A stretch of DNA of 39,485 nucleotides from Gammaproteobacteria bacterium (GCA_035546635.1 DASZWJ010000040.1:1-39485); one strand, 5' to 3'; positions 1 through 8,348 are shown, counted from the stretch's first letter. The notes: generated by a model from the letters alone, not told the origin. Numbers and translations are program-made.

Positions 1-30
1 ATAGAGAAAGCGGTGAAATCTCTAATATAG
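1..30 (+). pseudogene. Backwards copy of the last tkt codons
   Basis: Read on the plus strand from base 1, these 30 bases encode IEKAVKSLI followed by a stop, exactly the C-terminus of the transketolase encoded at 289-2334 on the other strand. Either a second tkt copy converges from outside the window or this is an inverted fragment or fold-back assembly artefact. Nothing in the window decides between these. Confidence 0.75.
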
Positions 31-318
31 CCGCAACTTCTTCCCTCTAGCAGCCATGGCTTTTTTCCTTCTCCCGTCTGTGACCGAAGGGAATCCCCTT
101 GTGGGATGGGAGAAGGTGCCCGAAGGGCGGATGAGGAGTGAGTGTGGTTTGGCTTCTAGTTATAGCTACTGCAAGCTTACCCCTCATCCGCCCTATCGGG
201 CACCTTCTCCCATCCCACAAGGGGATTCCCTTCGGTCACAGACGGGAGAAGGAAAAAAGCCATGGCTGCTAGAGGGAAGAAGTTGCGGCTATATTAGAGA
301 TTTCACCGCTTTCTCTAT
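1..318. repeat. Long inverted repeat with duplicated tkt 3' end
   Basis: Bases 1-136 and about 182-318 are reverse complements, identical except around one extra base near 194-196, with a loop of about 45 bases (137-181). The inner part (about 51-268) belongs to a dispersed hairpin family also seen at 8120-8293: arms containing a cagccRtggc block and ccttctccc, loop with a related sequence in opposite orientation. The outer 50 bases of each arm are not part of that family: they are ordinary tkt sequence, so the palindrome reaches beyond the mobile hairpin into the gene. The hairpin probably also serves as the tkt transcription terminator, although it lacks a clear T run. The window edge at base 1 cuts the palindrome, so its true length is unknown. 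Confidence 0.9.
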
Positions 319-2334
319 ATGTTCCACCGTAATACCCAAGGAATCATACACTTCCTGATAAGGCGCCGACTCTCCATAGCGCGTCAATCCCACAATTTTT
401 CCTTCACGGCCAACATATTTGTACCAAAAATCACTGATGCCAGCCTCCACAGCCACACGTGCTTTAATTTTGCGCGGCAATACCGAATCTTGGTAACTGG
501 GTTCCTGCTGATCGAAAACCGTTGTAGAGGGCATGGAAACTACCCGGACTTTATGACCTTTATCGATCAAGCTTTGTCCCGCCGCCATAGCCAGACAGAC
601 CTCAGATCCGGTAGCAATAATAATCGCTTCAGGACGCCCGCTGCAATCTAACAGCACATAACCGCCACGATGGATCTGCAGCATGGTTTTTTTATCGCGC
701 TCCTGCTGCGGTAAATTTTGTCGACTCAGTAACAGTGCGCTAGGTCCTTCCATCCTTTCAATGGCAGCCTTCCAGGCGACAGCGGTTTCCACCAAATCGC
801 AGGGTCGCCATACGGCTAGGTTAGGCGTCAGTCGTAATATGGCTGCATGCTCCACAGGTTGGTGCGTGGGACCATCTTCACCTAAGCCAATGGAATCGTG
901 GGTCAACACATAAATGACGCGCTGTTTCATCATGGCAGCCAAACGAATCGCATTGCGGCCATAGTCGATGAAGGTGAGGAAGGTGCCGCCATAGGGGATA
1001 AAACCGCGGTGCAAGGCGATACCATTCATCATGGCAAACATCGCAAATTCGCGCACGCCATAATGAATATAATTTCCCGTAGGATCATAATGGTTAAATA
1101 CGCGAGATAGGCTGTGCCAGGTGTTATTAGAGCCAGTTAAATCAGCTGAACCGCCCATCAGTTCCGGTAATAGGGGTGCGATGGCATTTAAACAGAGTTC
1201 TGAAGCTTTGCGGGTTGCGATATTTTGCGGTTTTTCTGCGCAATTGCGGATAAAGACTTGAGTTTTGCTTTCCCATTCTTTGGGTAAGTGTGATTCTGTG
1301 CGACGTTGAAATTCTTGTGCCAGGATGCTATTGGCTTTACGGTAATCATGGAACTTGCTGCGCCATTCTTCTTCGAGTTCTGTGCCTAATTTTTTAGCAT
1401 TCCAATTAGTATAAATTTCAGGAGGAATAACGAAAGGCGGATAAGGCCACTCTAGTTGTTTTCTGACTTCCGCTACTTCAGCCTCGCCTAAAGGTGAGCC
1501 GTGGGTTTTCGCGGTACCGGCTAAATTCGGTGAACCAAAACCAATCTGGGTTTTACAACAGATTAAGCTGGGACGGTCGGTGACGGAGCGTGCTTCTTCG
1601 ATGGCGCTGTAAATGGTTTTGGGATCATGGCCATCGACATGGGGTACGACATGCCAGTTGTAGGCTTCAAAACGTTTAACGGTATTATCGGTAAACCAGC
1701 CTCTGACATCGCCATCAATGGAAATGCTGTTATCATCGTAGAAGGCAATTAATTTACCCAACATCTGTGTGCCGGCTAGGGATGCGGCTTCATGTGAGAT
1801 ACCTTCCATCAAGCAACCGTCACCGACAAACACATAGGTAAAGTGATCGATGATATTAATGCCGCCGCGATTAAATTCTGCTGCTAGGGCTTTTTCGGCA
1901 ATGGCCATGCCCACGGCATTAGCAAAGCCTTGACCTAGGGGGCCGGTGGTGGTTTCAACGCCTGGGGTGTAGCCGTATTCAGGATGACCCGGTGTCTTGG
2001 AGTGGAGTTGTCGGAAGTGTTTAAGGTCTTCGATGCTGAGGTTGTAGCCGGTTAAGTGTAACAGGGCATAGTGCAGCATGGCGCCGTGGCCGTTGGAGAG
2101 CATAAACCGATCGCGGTTGATCCAGTTGGGGTCAGCGGGGTTATGGCGTAGGAAGTCATTCCACAGTACTTCGGCGATATCTGCCATTCCCATGGGCATG
2201 CCGGGATGGCCGGAATTGGCCTTTTGAACGGCATCAACACTTAACATGCGCAGCGCATTAGCAAGCTCTAGCCGCGTAGGCATTCTTTGATAGTCGTCCG
2301 TAACGTTGTTCTCAAGCTCTAGCGGGGTGGGCAT
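289..2334 (-). CDS. tkt: Transketolase
   Basis: Thiamine-diphosphate enzyme of the non-oxidative pentose phosphate pathway, moving two-carbon ketol units between sugar phosphates in the cytoplasm. At 681 residues it has near full family length. Visible hallmarks are the N-terminal [20 protein letters not shown] block, the [10 protein letters not shown] segment, TGPLGQG, the ThDP-binding [12 protein letters not shown] motif followed by the DDN, the pyrimidine-domain GVREFAM and the [18 protein letters not shown] segment. The chosen ATG has a GGAG ten bases upstream. Oddly, residues 1-10 ([10 protein letters not shown]) are echoed by residues 18-27 ([10 protein letters not shown]); homologues such as E. 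coli TktA align from about Met18 (ATG at 2283), so the first 17 residues look like a local duplication of the gene start. No gap or pgk neighbour is present; the next gene upstream is an unrelated effector-like gene beyond a repeat. Confidence 0.97.
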   Translation of the reverse strand: MPTPLELENNVTDDYQRMPTRLELANALRMLSVDAVQKANSGHPGMPMGMADIAEVLWNDFLRHNPADPNWINRDRFMLSNGHGAMLHYALLHLTGYNLSIEDLKHFRQLHSKTPGHPEYGYTPGVETTTGPLGQGFANAVGMAIAEKALAAEFNRGGINIIDHFTYVFVGDGCLMEGISHEAASLAGTQMLGKLIAFYDDNSISIDGDVRGWFTDNTVKRFEAYNWHVVPHVDGHDPKTIYSAIEEARSVTDRPSLICCKTQIGFGSPNLAGTAKTHGSPLGEAEVAEVRKQLEWPYPPFVIPPEIYTNWNAKKLGTELEEEWRSKFHDYRKANSILAQEFQRRTESHLPKEWESKTQVFIRNCAEKPQNIATRKASELCLNAIAPLLPELMGGSADLTGSNNTWHSLSRVFNHYDPTGNYIHYGVREFAMFAMMNGIALHRGFIPYGGTFLTFIDYGRNAIRLAAMMKQRVIYVLTHDSIGLGEDGPTHQPVEHAAILRLTPNLAVWRPCDLVETAVAWKAAIERMEGPSALLLSRQNLPQQERDKKTMLQIHRGGYVLLDCSGRPEAIIIATGSEVCLAMAAGQSLIDKGHKVRVVSMPSTTVFDQQEPSYQDSVLPRKIKARVAVEAGISDFWYKYVGREGKIVGLTRYGESAPYQEVYDSLGITVEHIEKAVKSLI

Positions 2335-2489
2335 ACTTTAAAGACTCCAGACGTGTGAAAGGGGAGTTGCGTAGATTCAATGGATTATGATAGCAATTGC
2401 GGGGAGGGGATTTCAAATGTTACTTGCGGCTTGCGGGGGATTAATGATAGAAGGAAATCCACACGGAAAGAGCTTTGGTACCAATTCGC

Positions 2490-2643
2490 GCTCTCAAACA
2501 GTTTGCCCGCTTATCCGCCTGTCCAGCCCGCTAAAACAAACACGCTGTAAATACGTCCTTGTACACTCCCTTTTTTCATCTATGAAAAAGGGTTTGTTTT
2601 AGCGGGCTGGACAGGCGGATAAGCGGGCAAACTGTTTGAGAGC
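2490..2643. repeat. Palindromic element with 52-bp perfect arms
   Basis: The arms 2490-2541 and 2592-2643 are perfect reverse complements (52 bp each, starting gctctcaaac). The 50-base loop contains a second small hairpin around 2568-2591 (cccttttt / aaaaaggg). No reading frame of note and no obvious target-site duplication is present, so it looks like a MITE-type non-coding element. It lies in the 364-base gap (2335-2698) between tkt and the convergently positioned 3' end of the 730-residue gene; apart from the tkt leader with its GGAG ribosome site I see nothing else in that gap. Confidence 0.85.
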
Positions 2644-2698
2644 TTACTTGGGTGCTAAGTATACTGATGTTAAAACAAAAAATTAATATCCATCTGGT

Positions 2699-4891
2699 TC
2701 ACATGACTAAACATATTGATTTGGAATTTTCTGTACTCTTTGTTTTCTCATTTGACTCATGCTCTTTTAGTAGTGGTGTTTTTAGATTTTTATTTTTTGA
2801 ATCATATTTAAATCTGGATGAGTTGCTTGTGTTCTTGGTTTTAGAAGTTTTTGGGTGAGTGTCTGATTTTTTCTTTTGAGGTGGTTTCATTGGTGAATGA
2901 GGAGTGGGGGAATTGTTTCCATGACGGATTTCTGGTTTTTCTATAGTCCTCCATGATCCTGCATCAATCACTGTGCGTCCGGGAAGTTTTCTTTTCTTAT
3001 TTTCCTTATTTTTTTTGGGAGTTTGGGATTCAGAATCATCCAAGATAGAAGAAATTGAGTTCGAGTGTGGACGGGAAAAATCACCACTTGAGTCGGAGCG
3101 AGAGCGAGAGGAGTCTAGATCACCTTCATCACCTGTTTCCGCAAATGAACCATAAACTGAGTCACCCCCGTTTTTTCCATTTGGCGGTGAACGAAATGAC
3201 GCAAATGACCGTTCGGAAAAACTTTGTTCGTTATGGACAACGATATTGTTATCTGTATCTGTATTTATAGTTTTTTGTGCAGGAGATTTTTTTTCTTTAT
3301 CTTTTGCGGCAATACTAAAACTTGCATATTGTGCGGGAGTATTTAAAACTAGACCTATTGCGCATAGGCTCATATTAATTATTGCCAGGGTATCTTCAGA
3401 GGTCTCAGGAAAAAAAGCACCAATTGTCTGGCATACAAATTCCGCAAACCCTAGGCTGGAAATAAGACCCTTAGAATTTGAAGCGATATGTTTGGAAATT
3501 TTGGGAAGTGATTCAAAGAAACCGTTAATGTAAGGAAGTTCTTTAATTCGCTTCATAGTCGCAGCGATGCTTTTAGCACAACTAGTTTCAGCAAGATACT
3601 GCGCACATTGTTGAAATAGATTTATGGCTTCTTCTGGTGAGGGGGTAGTTGGATTTGACTGCTTCTTTTCATCCTTATCCTTTTTAGCCATTTGATGGTA
3701 AAGTTTCCAAGTATCATAAGCCAGAGCAAAATAACAAACTACATTGATTACGGAAGAAAGGCCTTGAACGTATTTATCATTCTGTAAATCTTCTTTAGAT
3801 ATATGCGGCAGAATTAAGTTCATAACCTGTGCAACGAGAATGGGAAAATTTCTTTCAAAGGTGACGTTATAAGTAAGAGGGCTGGTTATGGGATAAAGCA
3901 TCTTGGAGGCGTATGATAATTTGTCCCAAAAACTTTTGTTTTCTGTTGGAGTTGTTTCTGAAGATTTTTTCTCTACTGGGTTTGTTTTTGAAGATGTGGT
4001 TCCAAATTTGAAATTAATGCTTTGTGAATAAACATTGACAGGCAATGTCACAGTTGCCAAAAAACTTGCGAAAAGCCCTTTTTCTTTATCGGTTAGGCCA
4101 AAAAAATTACCTACAATATTTGCGGCTACTGTTGCGAAAGAAGTGCTGGCAACCCCTCCCTTAATTAAAGCGTTAAAATTAGTTATTATAAGCTTTGCCA
4201 GTTCGCTAGGTGTTAATTTTGATTTCTCATCTGTTTTGGGAGATGTTGGGTTTGGTTGTTCGTCTGTTTTCGGGGATGTTGACTTTGGTTGTTGCTCAGT
4301 TGATTTTGATTTCTCTTCTGTTTTTTCTAGGCCAAAAAGTTTATTCACATAAGCTAAGTAAGTTTTAGTGTTGCCGAAGCCTAAAGTACCAAAAGAAAGA
4401 CAGGATAAAATATAATTCAGTATCTTTAAATGTTCATTATCATCGGTTATCTTTTCAGGAAAGTAACCCTTGAGTATGGTTTGTAAAAAATCGACTAGTA
4501 GTACGTAAGTTAAAGGATTAGTCAAAGAAAAATAAAGAGCCGAAGTTAAATGGGTGTAGTACTTTGCAGAGGTAGTAAAATCCATTTGTTTTGCCTCAGT
4601 AGGCTCAGTGGTTGTTTCTCTTTTGCGTAAGACTGCAGTTAGTTTTGGTTGTTCTTCTTCTTCTTCTTCTTCTTCTTTCAAATTGGTATCCTCTTCGTCC
4701 CTCTCTTCCCCGTTAGTTACATCTATTATTACTGGATCAGCTGTATTTTGGTGATTTTTATCTACTTCTGAACCACCGCCATTATCTGACTCTGGACTAC
4801 TCAATTCGCGATGATTAACTATAGGAGTTGTTGGGCTCAATGGATCACTATCTGGAACTGTAGGAGACTTTTCAATAGGAGCATCAGTCAT
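2699..4891 (-). CDS. Repeat-containing candidate effector with C-terminal CaaX box
   Basis: No family recognised. The 730-residue protein has no signal peptide. An acidic, low-complexity N-terminus (1-105) carries an eight-Glu run at 73-80. Then follow four related segments of about 60-70 residues (about 112-183, 229-293, 324-400, 461-530), each with two hydrophobic helices around a pattern like PLTY...F...I..YFP...D....ILN..LS; Ser/Thr/Lys/Glu linkers with repeated SPKTDE units separate the first two. The tail (540-730) is Ser-rich and basic, with a cluster KKRKLPGR near 632-639 and a polybasic stretch near 683-709. The last residues are SICLVM: Cys-Leu-Val-Met is a canonical CaaX farnesylation box preceded by basic residues. 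The ATG has GAGG seven bases upstream. Inference: a secreted protein lipidated and membrane-anchored in a eukaryotic host cell. A chance C-terminal match is possible. Confidence 0.85.
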   Translation of the reverse strand: MTDAPIEKSPTVPDSDPLSPTTPIVNHRELSSPESDNGGGSEVDKNHQNTADPVIIDVTNGEERDEEDTNLKEEEEEEEEQPKLTAVLRKRETTTEPTEAKQMDFTTSAKYYTHLTSALYFSLTNPLTYVLLVDFLQTILKGYFPEKITDDNEHLKILNYILSCLSFGTLGFGNTKTYLAYVNKLFGLEKTEEKSKSTEQQPKSTSPKTDEQPNPTSPKTDEKSKLTPSELAKLIITNFNALIKGGVASTSFATVAANIVGNFFGLTDKEKGLFASFLATVTLPVNVYSQSINFKFGTTSSKTNPVEKKSSETTPTENKSFWDKLSYASKMLYPITSPLTYNVTFERNFPILVAQVMNLILPHISKEDLQNDKYVQGLSSVINVVCYFALAYDTWKLYHQMAKKDKDEKKQSNPTTPSPEEAINLFQQCAQYLAETSCAKSIAATMKRIKELPYINGFFESLPKISKHIASNSKGLISSLGFAEFVCQTIGAFFPETSEDTLAIINMSLCAIGLVLNTPAQYASFSIAAKDKEKKSPAQKTINTDTDNNIVVHNEQSFSERSFASFRSPPNGKNGGDSVYGSFAETGDEGDLDSSRSRSDSSGDFSRPHSNSISSILDDSESQTPKKNKENKKRKLPGRTVIDAGSWRTIEKPEIRHGNNSPTPHSPMKPPQKKKSDTHPKTSKTKNTSNSSRFKYDSKNKNLKTPLLKEHESNEKTKSTENSKSICLVM
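4651..4677 (-). repeat. GAA trinucleotide repeat encoding poly-Glu
   Basis: About eight tandem ttc units on the plus strand (GAA on the coding strand) encode the Glu run at residues 73-80 of the 730-residue protein. Slippage would add or remove whole Glu residues without breaking the frame. Confidence 0.8.
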
Positions 4892-5108
4892 TTTAAGACC
4901 TCATTATTTTTAAACGGAATATTATAAAATTGTAGAATCCATTTTTTATTTCCTTAGCAATTTGATAACAATTCGTTTTGTTATCAGAAATGGGACTAAA
5001 AAGTAAGAATAACTTCAGTCTAATTTATAATTATGAAGAAAATATTAAGCTTAGAAGATGAAGATTGTTATGGGCTGAGATTCATTGTCCCGGCGTTAGG
5101 AATCACAC

Positions 5109-5333
5109 CCTTTGAAAAAGAGAGCTTATATACCCGTTCCACTTAGGATTTCGGTGTTAGAGCAGCCCATCTTGCACTGATCTTCGTCCGATCTTCAATC
5201 GTAAAAACTCGAAATATAACGGATATTCCTGCGTTTTTACTCAATCAGATCGAACAAATCTCAGTACAAGCTGGACTGCTCTAACACCGAAATCCTAAGT
5301 GGAACGGGTATATCTTTCCTGCTTTTTCAAAGG
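5109..5333. repeat. Large MITE-like palindrome
   Basis: The element is an extended imperfect palindrome of about 225 bp. Its core arms 5129-5165 and 5276-5312 are perfect 37-bp reverse complements (starting tatacccgttcc). Outside them, ctttgaaaaag (from 5109) pairs with ctttttcaaagg (5322-5333); inside them, about 5166-5210 and 5231-5275 pair imperfectly. No coding capacity is visible. It fills most of the 478-base gap (4892-5369) between the effector-like gene and the cupin gene; the remainder (4892-5108) is A+T-rich leader of the 730-residue gene with no further recognised site. Confidence 0.85.
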
Positions 5334-5369
5334 TTGGCGATTTCTAGCCGTAGAGAAGGATGGAGAGAT

Positions 5370-5729
5370 TTATTGCCGTCCGTACACATCCTCGATGCGT
5401 ACAATATCATCTTCACCGAGGTAATCACCTACTTGCACTTCGATAATGGTGCAAACTTGATCGGTAAAATTCTCAATTCGATGCATGGCTTCTTTAGGAA
5501 TGTAAATACTTTCATCGACGTGATAAACCTTTTGTTGTTCGCCAACGGTTAAGGTTGGTGAGCCTGCGACAACTACCCAATGCTCGGCGCGTTTGAAATG
5601 TTTTTGCAGGGATAATCTGCCGCCTGCGTTAATAGTGACGATTTTTACCTGATAGCCTTTGGCCAGTGCCAATGTTTGGTAAGTGCCCCAAGGCCGTTCG
5701 TAGATTTTGCCGACGATATTGTTTTGCAT
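5370..5729 (-). CDS. Cupin-type mannose-6-phosphate isomerase (type II family)
   Basis: At 119 residues this corresponds to the free-standing cupin domain found at the C-terminus of bifunctional type II phosphomannose isomerase/GDP-mannose pyrophosphorylases. Visible family features are the RPWGTY start, SLQKHFKRAEHWVVVAG (metal-binding His and Glu of the cupin) and a second cupin strand with IPKEAMHRIEN. It would interconvert mannose 6-phosphate and fructose 6-phosphate. The ATG has AAGG five bases upstream. It lies downstream of a sugar kinase and a sugar transporter on the same strand, consistent with hexose uptake and entry into glycolysis or GDP-mannose supply. The substrate is inferred from the family. 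Confidence 0.88.
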   Translation of the reverse strand: MQNNIVGKIYERPWGTYQTLALAKGYQVKIVTINAGGRLSLQKHFKRAEHWVVVAGSPTLTVGEQQKVYHVDESIYIPKEAMHRIENFTDQVCTIIEVQVGDYLGEDDIVRIEDVYGRQ

Positions 5730-5815
5730 AGATACCTTGATGTGTTTGAAAAATAGAAAGAAAGTTTTGGAGCCATATATTGGTACGTAAATAAATTAGG
5801 TACCATTAATACTTA

Positions 5816-5872
5816 AGTGCCATCCACCTGAGATCCCGCGACTTGATCGCAGGATCTCAGGTGGATGGCACT
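5816..5872. repeat. Short palindromic repeat
   Basis: The arms 5816-5836 and 5852-5872 are perfect 21-bp reverse complements (agtgccatccacctgagatcc and its partner) around a 15-base loop. It lies in the 212-base gap between the ROK kinase and the cupin gene. It could act as a terminator or processing stem, but there is no T run and it has the look of a dispersed intergenic repeat. Confidence 0.8.
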
Positions 5873-5941
5873 AAGCCAGTGCATTACTCATCTGCACAGT
5901 AACCTAGGATGAGCAGTATGGATAGAACCCTATTGCCCGAA

Positions 5942-6847
5942 TCAACCCTGTTGTTGCAAATAACTCATCTCCGCCAAAGCAATAGACCCTAAAATCCCCG
6001 AATTCTCACCCAAACCCGGGCTAACCACATAAGAGTCAGTATGTTTAGCCACCGTATCATTGAGAATGTAACCATTTAAAGTTTTTAACATTTCACTTCT
6101 GATTTTAGGAAATAATTGTTGCTGTTTCATCACGCCGCCGCCCAAAATAATGCGCATGGGGCATAAAGTCATGGTATAGGTGGCGAGCGCAATACCCAAG
6201 TAGTGGGCTTCGATATCCCAAGCAATATGGTCTTGCGGCAAATCCAAGGCAGAATTCACATTCCAGCGCACTTTCATGGAGGGCCCAGAAGCTAAGCCTT
6301 CTAGGCAGTTTTTGTGATAGGCACAGACCCCTTCAAATGAATCACGGCGCATATCCTGAAAAATCATAATATGCCCCATCTCGGGATGCTGGGCACCGTG
6401 TAGCAATTTCCCATTCACCATAGCACCACCGCCGATGCCGGTGCCTACCGTTAAATAGATGAAATCGCTCAATCCTTTCGCTGCGCCCCAGCGGTATTCG
6501 CCAATGGCTGCACCGTTGACATCGGTATCAAAACCTACCGGTAGGTTAAACTCGCGCTTCAGCTCGCCTATGAGATTGTAATTAGACCATTCAACTTTAG
6601 CTGTGGGCAGAATATATCCATAGGTTTCGGAATGTTCATTGAGATCTAAGGGGCCGAATATCGCCACACCAATGGCTTTGATATCAGCTTTTTTCTGACA
6701 CTGGCGTATATATTCATAAACTTCGGCCATAGTTTCTTTGGGTCCGCGCGTACGTATTACCGTTCTATCGTGCAGGTCATCAGGCCCGGAACCGTATACA
6801 CAGACAAATTTTGTGCCGCCGCCTTCAATTCCAACGAATTGATTCAT
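5942..6847 (-). CDS. ROK-family sugar kinase (fructokinase-like)
   Basis: Cytoplasmic kinase of the ROK family, most like ATP-dependent fructokinases. At 301 residues it has the family's usual length. Visible features: N-terminal phosphate-binding GIEGGGTKF, the FDTDVNGAAIGE catalytic-Asp region, TVGTGIGGG adenosine/phosphate loop, HPEMGH and the downstream CAYHKNCLEG zinc site (His plus CxxHxxC) diagnostic of ROK proteins, and LGGGVM. The ATG has GAGG six bases upstream. It follows the RhaT-type transporter by 157 bases on the same strand, so a sugar imported by that protein may be phosphorylated here and passed to the cupin isomerase. Fructose or mannose is the likely substrate, by inference. 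Confidence 0.9.
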   Translation of the reverse strand: MNQFVGIEGGGTKFVCVYGSGPDDLHDRTVIRTRGPKETMAEVYEYIRQCQKKADIKAIGVAIFGPLDLNEHSETYGYILPTAKVEWSNYNLIGELKREFNLPVGFDTDVNGAAIGEYRWGAAKGLSDFIYLTVGTGIGGGAMVNGKLLHGAQHPEMGHIMIFQDMRRDSFEGVCAYHKNCLEGLASGPSMKVRWNVNSALDLPQDHIAWDIEAHYLGIALATYTMTLCPMRIILGGGVMKQQQLFPKIRSEMLKTLNGYILNDTVAKHTDSYVVSPGLGENSGILGSIALAEMSYLQQQG

Positions 6848-6879
6848 ACGTTACCTCTTTCATGATTTTTGTTTAATTG

Positions 6880-6989
6880 TAACTATTCAGTTCATTGACG
6901 GAAGTAGCACAAAACGGTCAGATTTTTCCTAAATTTTTAGGGGTGAGATTGGGAAAATATGGCCGTTTCAGTCCTGTGGTGAATAGTTA
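6880..6989. repeat. Candidate MITE with 10-bp terminal inverted repeats
   Basis: The sequence taactattca at 6880-6889 is inverted as tgaatagtta at 6980-6989, and inner blocks (aaacggtcagatttt and aaaatatggccgttt) pair imperfectly. The element is 110 bp, non-coding, and sits between the transporter and the kinase gene, so it might also affect mRNA processing in that operon. Confidence 0.6.
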
Positions 6990-7004
6990 TATTTAATTTT
7001 ACCT

Positions 7005-8033
7005 TTAACCTAATGATAAAGTTGCACTATAGGCTAAAACCATAACCGCAACAATCAAAGCCATAATAGCAATTAATGCCTTACGCTTTATGCTGGGTTG
7101 GCAGTGTTCCCATTCCTTATGCCGCCAACCCCAGAAATTGGACGCCAGTATAATCAATACCATGAACAATGGCCAGACCACGATTGGACCCAGCTTGCCA
7201 ATTAATAGCGAAGATTTACTATAAAATACTAAAGGCACGTACCAAAGTAGCCCCATAATGCAAGCAAAAATCCAGTTGCGCCCTGATCCAGGCTGAATAT
7301 AAAGTTTGAAAGAATTATTTTTAGCCTGAGAATAAAGCATGTATCCGCCATAGGCTATAAAACTGCATAATAAAAATACTGGCCAGATAATTATCGCTGA
7401 TGCCAGAGAATGAATCCCTGAGGCCAGGGCTATTTGTTGCATATTCCCGGTCAGTGCGAAAGTAAAATTCTGTCCTGCTGAGGAGAGTCCGGCGATAATA
7501 GAGAGTAATACACCTGCGTGGTACTGGGCTTTTGATGAGGTTTTGGATAATAGCTGCAAAGCGGTATCCCGCTGTTGACCGGCTTTAAAGGAAAGCAGCA
7601 AACCGATAATAATAAATACCGTGCCGATTAAGGTAGCAAGGCCAATGGGGGAGAGGATTTGCTCTGGATGTAGTATTACCAAAGGCAATAAAAACCCCAA
7701 ACCTGTACCTAAGCCAATATTGATAACAAAACCCAGTCCGAAACCTATGATTTCTAGCGCTCGGGCAAAACAAGCCTGGCCGATACCAAATGAAACGCCT
7801 CCCAACAAGATAATAAACAGAGTATAGGTAGGCATCAGGTGATAAATCGTTATCACTCTTGGGTCGAGCAGGAATAAGGTGACCCAAGGCAGAATTAAAA
7901 AGCCGAATAGTGCATAGCCAAACCAGATATTTTCAAAGCGCCATGGTTGGCTGTATTTAGTAGGCAAGGCAAAAGAACCATTCATGATCCCAGCAAAAAT
8001 AGCATAAAATATCGCGACTAAAACCGACGGCAC
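7005..8033 (-). CDS. RhaT-family sugar:proton symporter
   Basis: Inner-membrane transporter of the L-rhamnose-proton symporter (RhaT) family in the drug/metabolite transporter superfamily. The 342 residues contain about ten hydrophobic segments. The opening AIFAGIMNGSFALPTKY, followed by a WRFENIWFGYALFGFLILPW region, is typical of RhaT proteins. The start is GTG at 8031-8033, supported by GGAG ten bases upstream; there is no in-frame ATG that fits better. No rhamnose catabolic genes are nearby. The neighbours are a ROK kinase and a mannose-6-phosphate isomerase, so a different sugar is likely. Substrate unknown. Confidence 0.9.
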   Translation of the reverse strand: MPSVLVAIFYAIFAGIMNGSFALPTKYSQPWRFENIWFGYALFGFLILPWVTLFLLDPRVITIYHLMPTYTLFIILLGGVSFGIGQACFARALEIIGFGLGFVINIGLGTGLGFLLPLVILHPEQILSPIGLATLIGTVFIIIGLLLSFKAGQQRDTALQLLSKTSSKAQYHAGVLLSIIAGLSSAGQNFTFALTGNMQQIALASGIHSLASAIIIWPVFLLCSFIAYGGYMLYSQAKNNSFKLYIQPGSGRNWIFACIMGLLWYVPLVFYSKSSLLIGKLGPIVVWPLFMVLIILASNFWGWRHKEWEHCQPSIKRKALIAIMALIVAVMVLAYSATLSLG

Positions 8034-8119
8034 TGTGATGGATCTCCAAGGGATAGATGGCTGAGTTTGGGGAGTATAGCATTTACAATTGAAATGGCGA
8101 CCTTAAACAGCAAATACCT

Positions 8120-8293
8120 CATACAGCCGTGGCCTTTTTCCTTCTCCCCTTGTGGGAGAAGGTGCCCGCAGGGCGGATGAGGGGTAAGTTTGCAGTAGCT
8201 ATAACTACTAAAAGCCAACCCAAACTTCCCCCTCATCCGCCCTTTGGGCACCTTCTCCCACAAGGGGAGAAGGAAAAAGGCCACGGCTGTATG
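8120..8293. repeat. Dispersed hairpin repeat (complete copy)
   Basis: The arms 8120-8184 and 8229-8293 pair almost perfectly; each carries a cagccgtggcc block, ccttctcccc, and a gggcggatgagggg block. The loop (8185-8228) is related, in opposite orientation, to the loop of the repeat at 1-318. Shorter derivatives lie at 26548-26585 and around 14462-14482. It sits between divergent genes and contains no convincing gene. Confidence 0.9.
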
Positions 8294-8348
8294 AGATGTA
8301 CTAAAATTAAAAGATAAATGCGTTTTACTTTCATTAAGGAATGAAGCT

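Noticed and set aside
56..358. 100-codon plus-strand frame across the first palindrome
   Set aside because: It is read from the hairpin repeat itself and runs into tkt on the opposite strand; composition is that of the repeat (PSPIPQGDS, GEGKK).
4651..4677. GAA repeat as a phase-variation switch
   Set aside because: The unit is three bases, so slippage keeps the frame; it can vary length only, not switch expression on or off.
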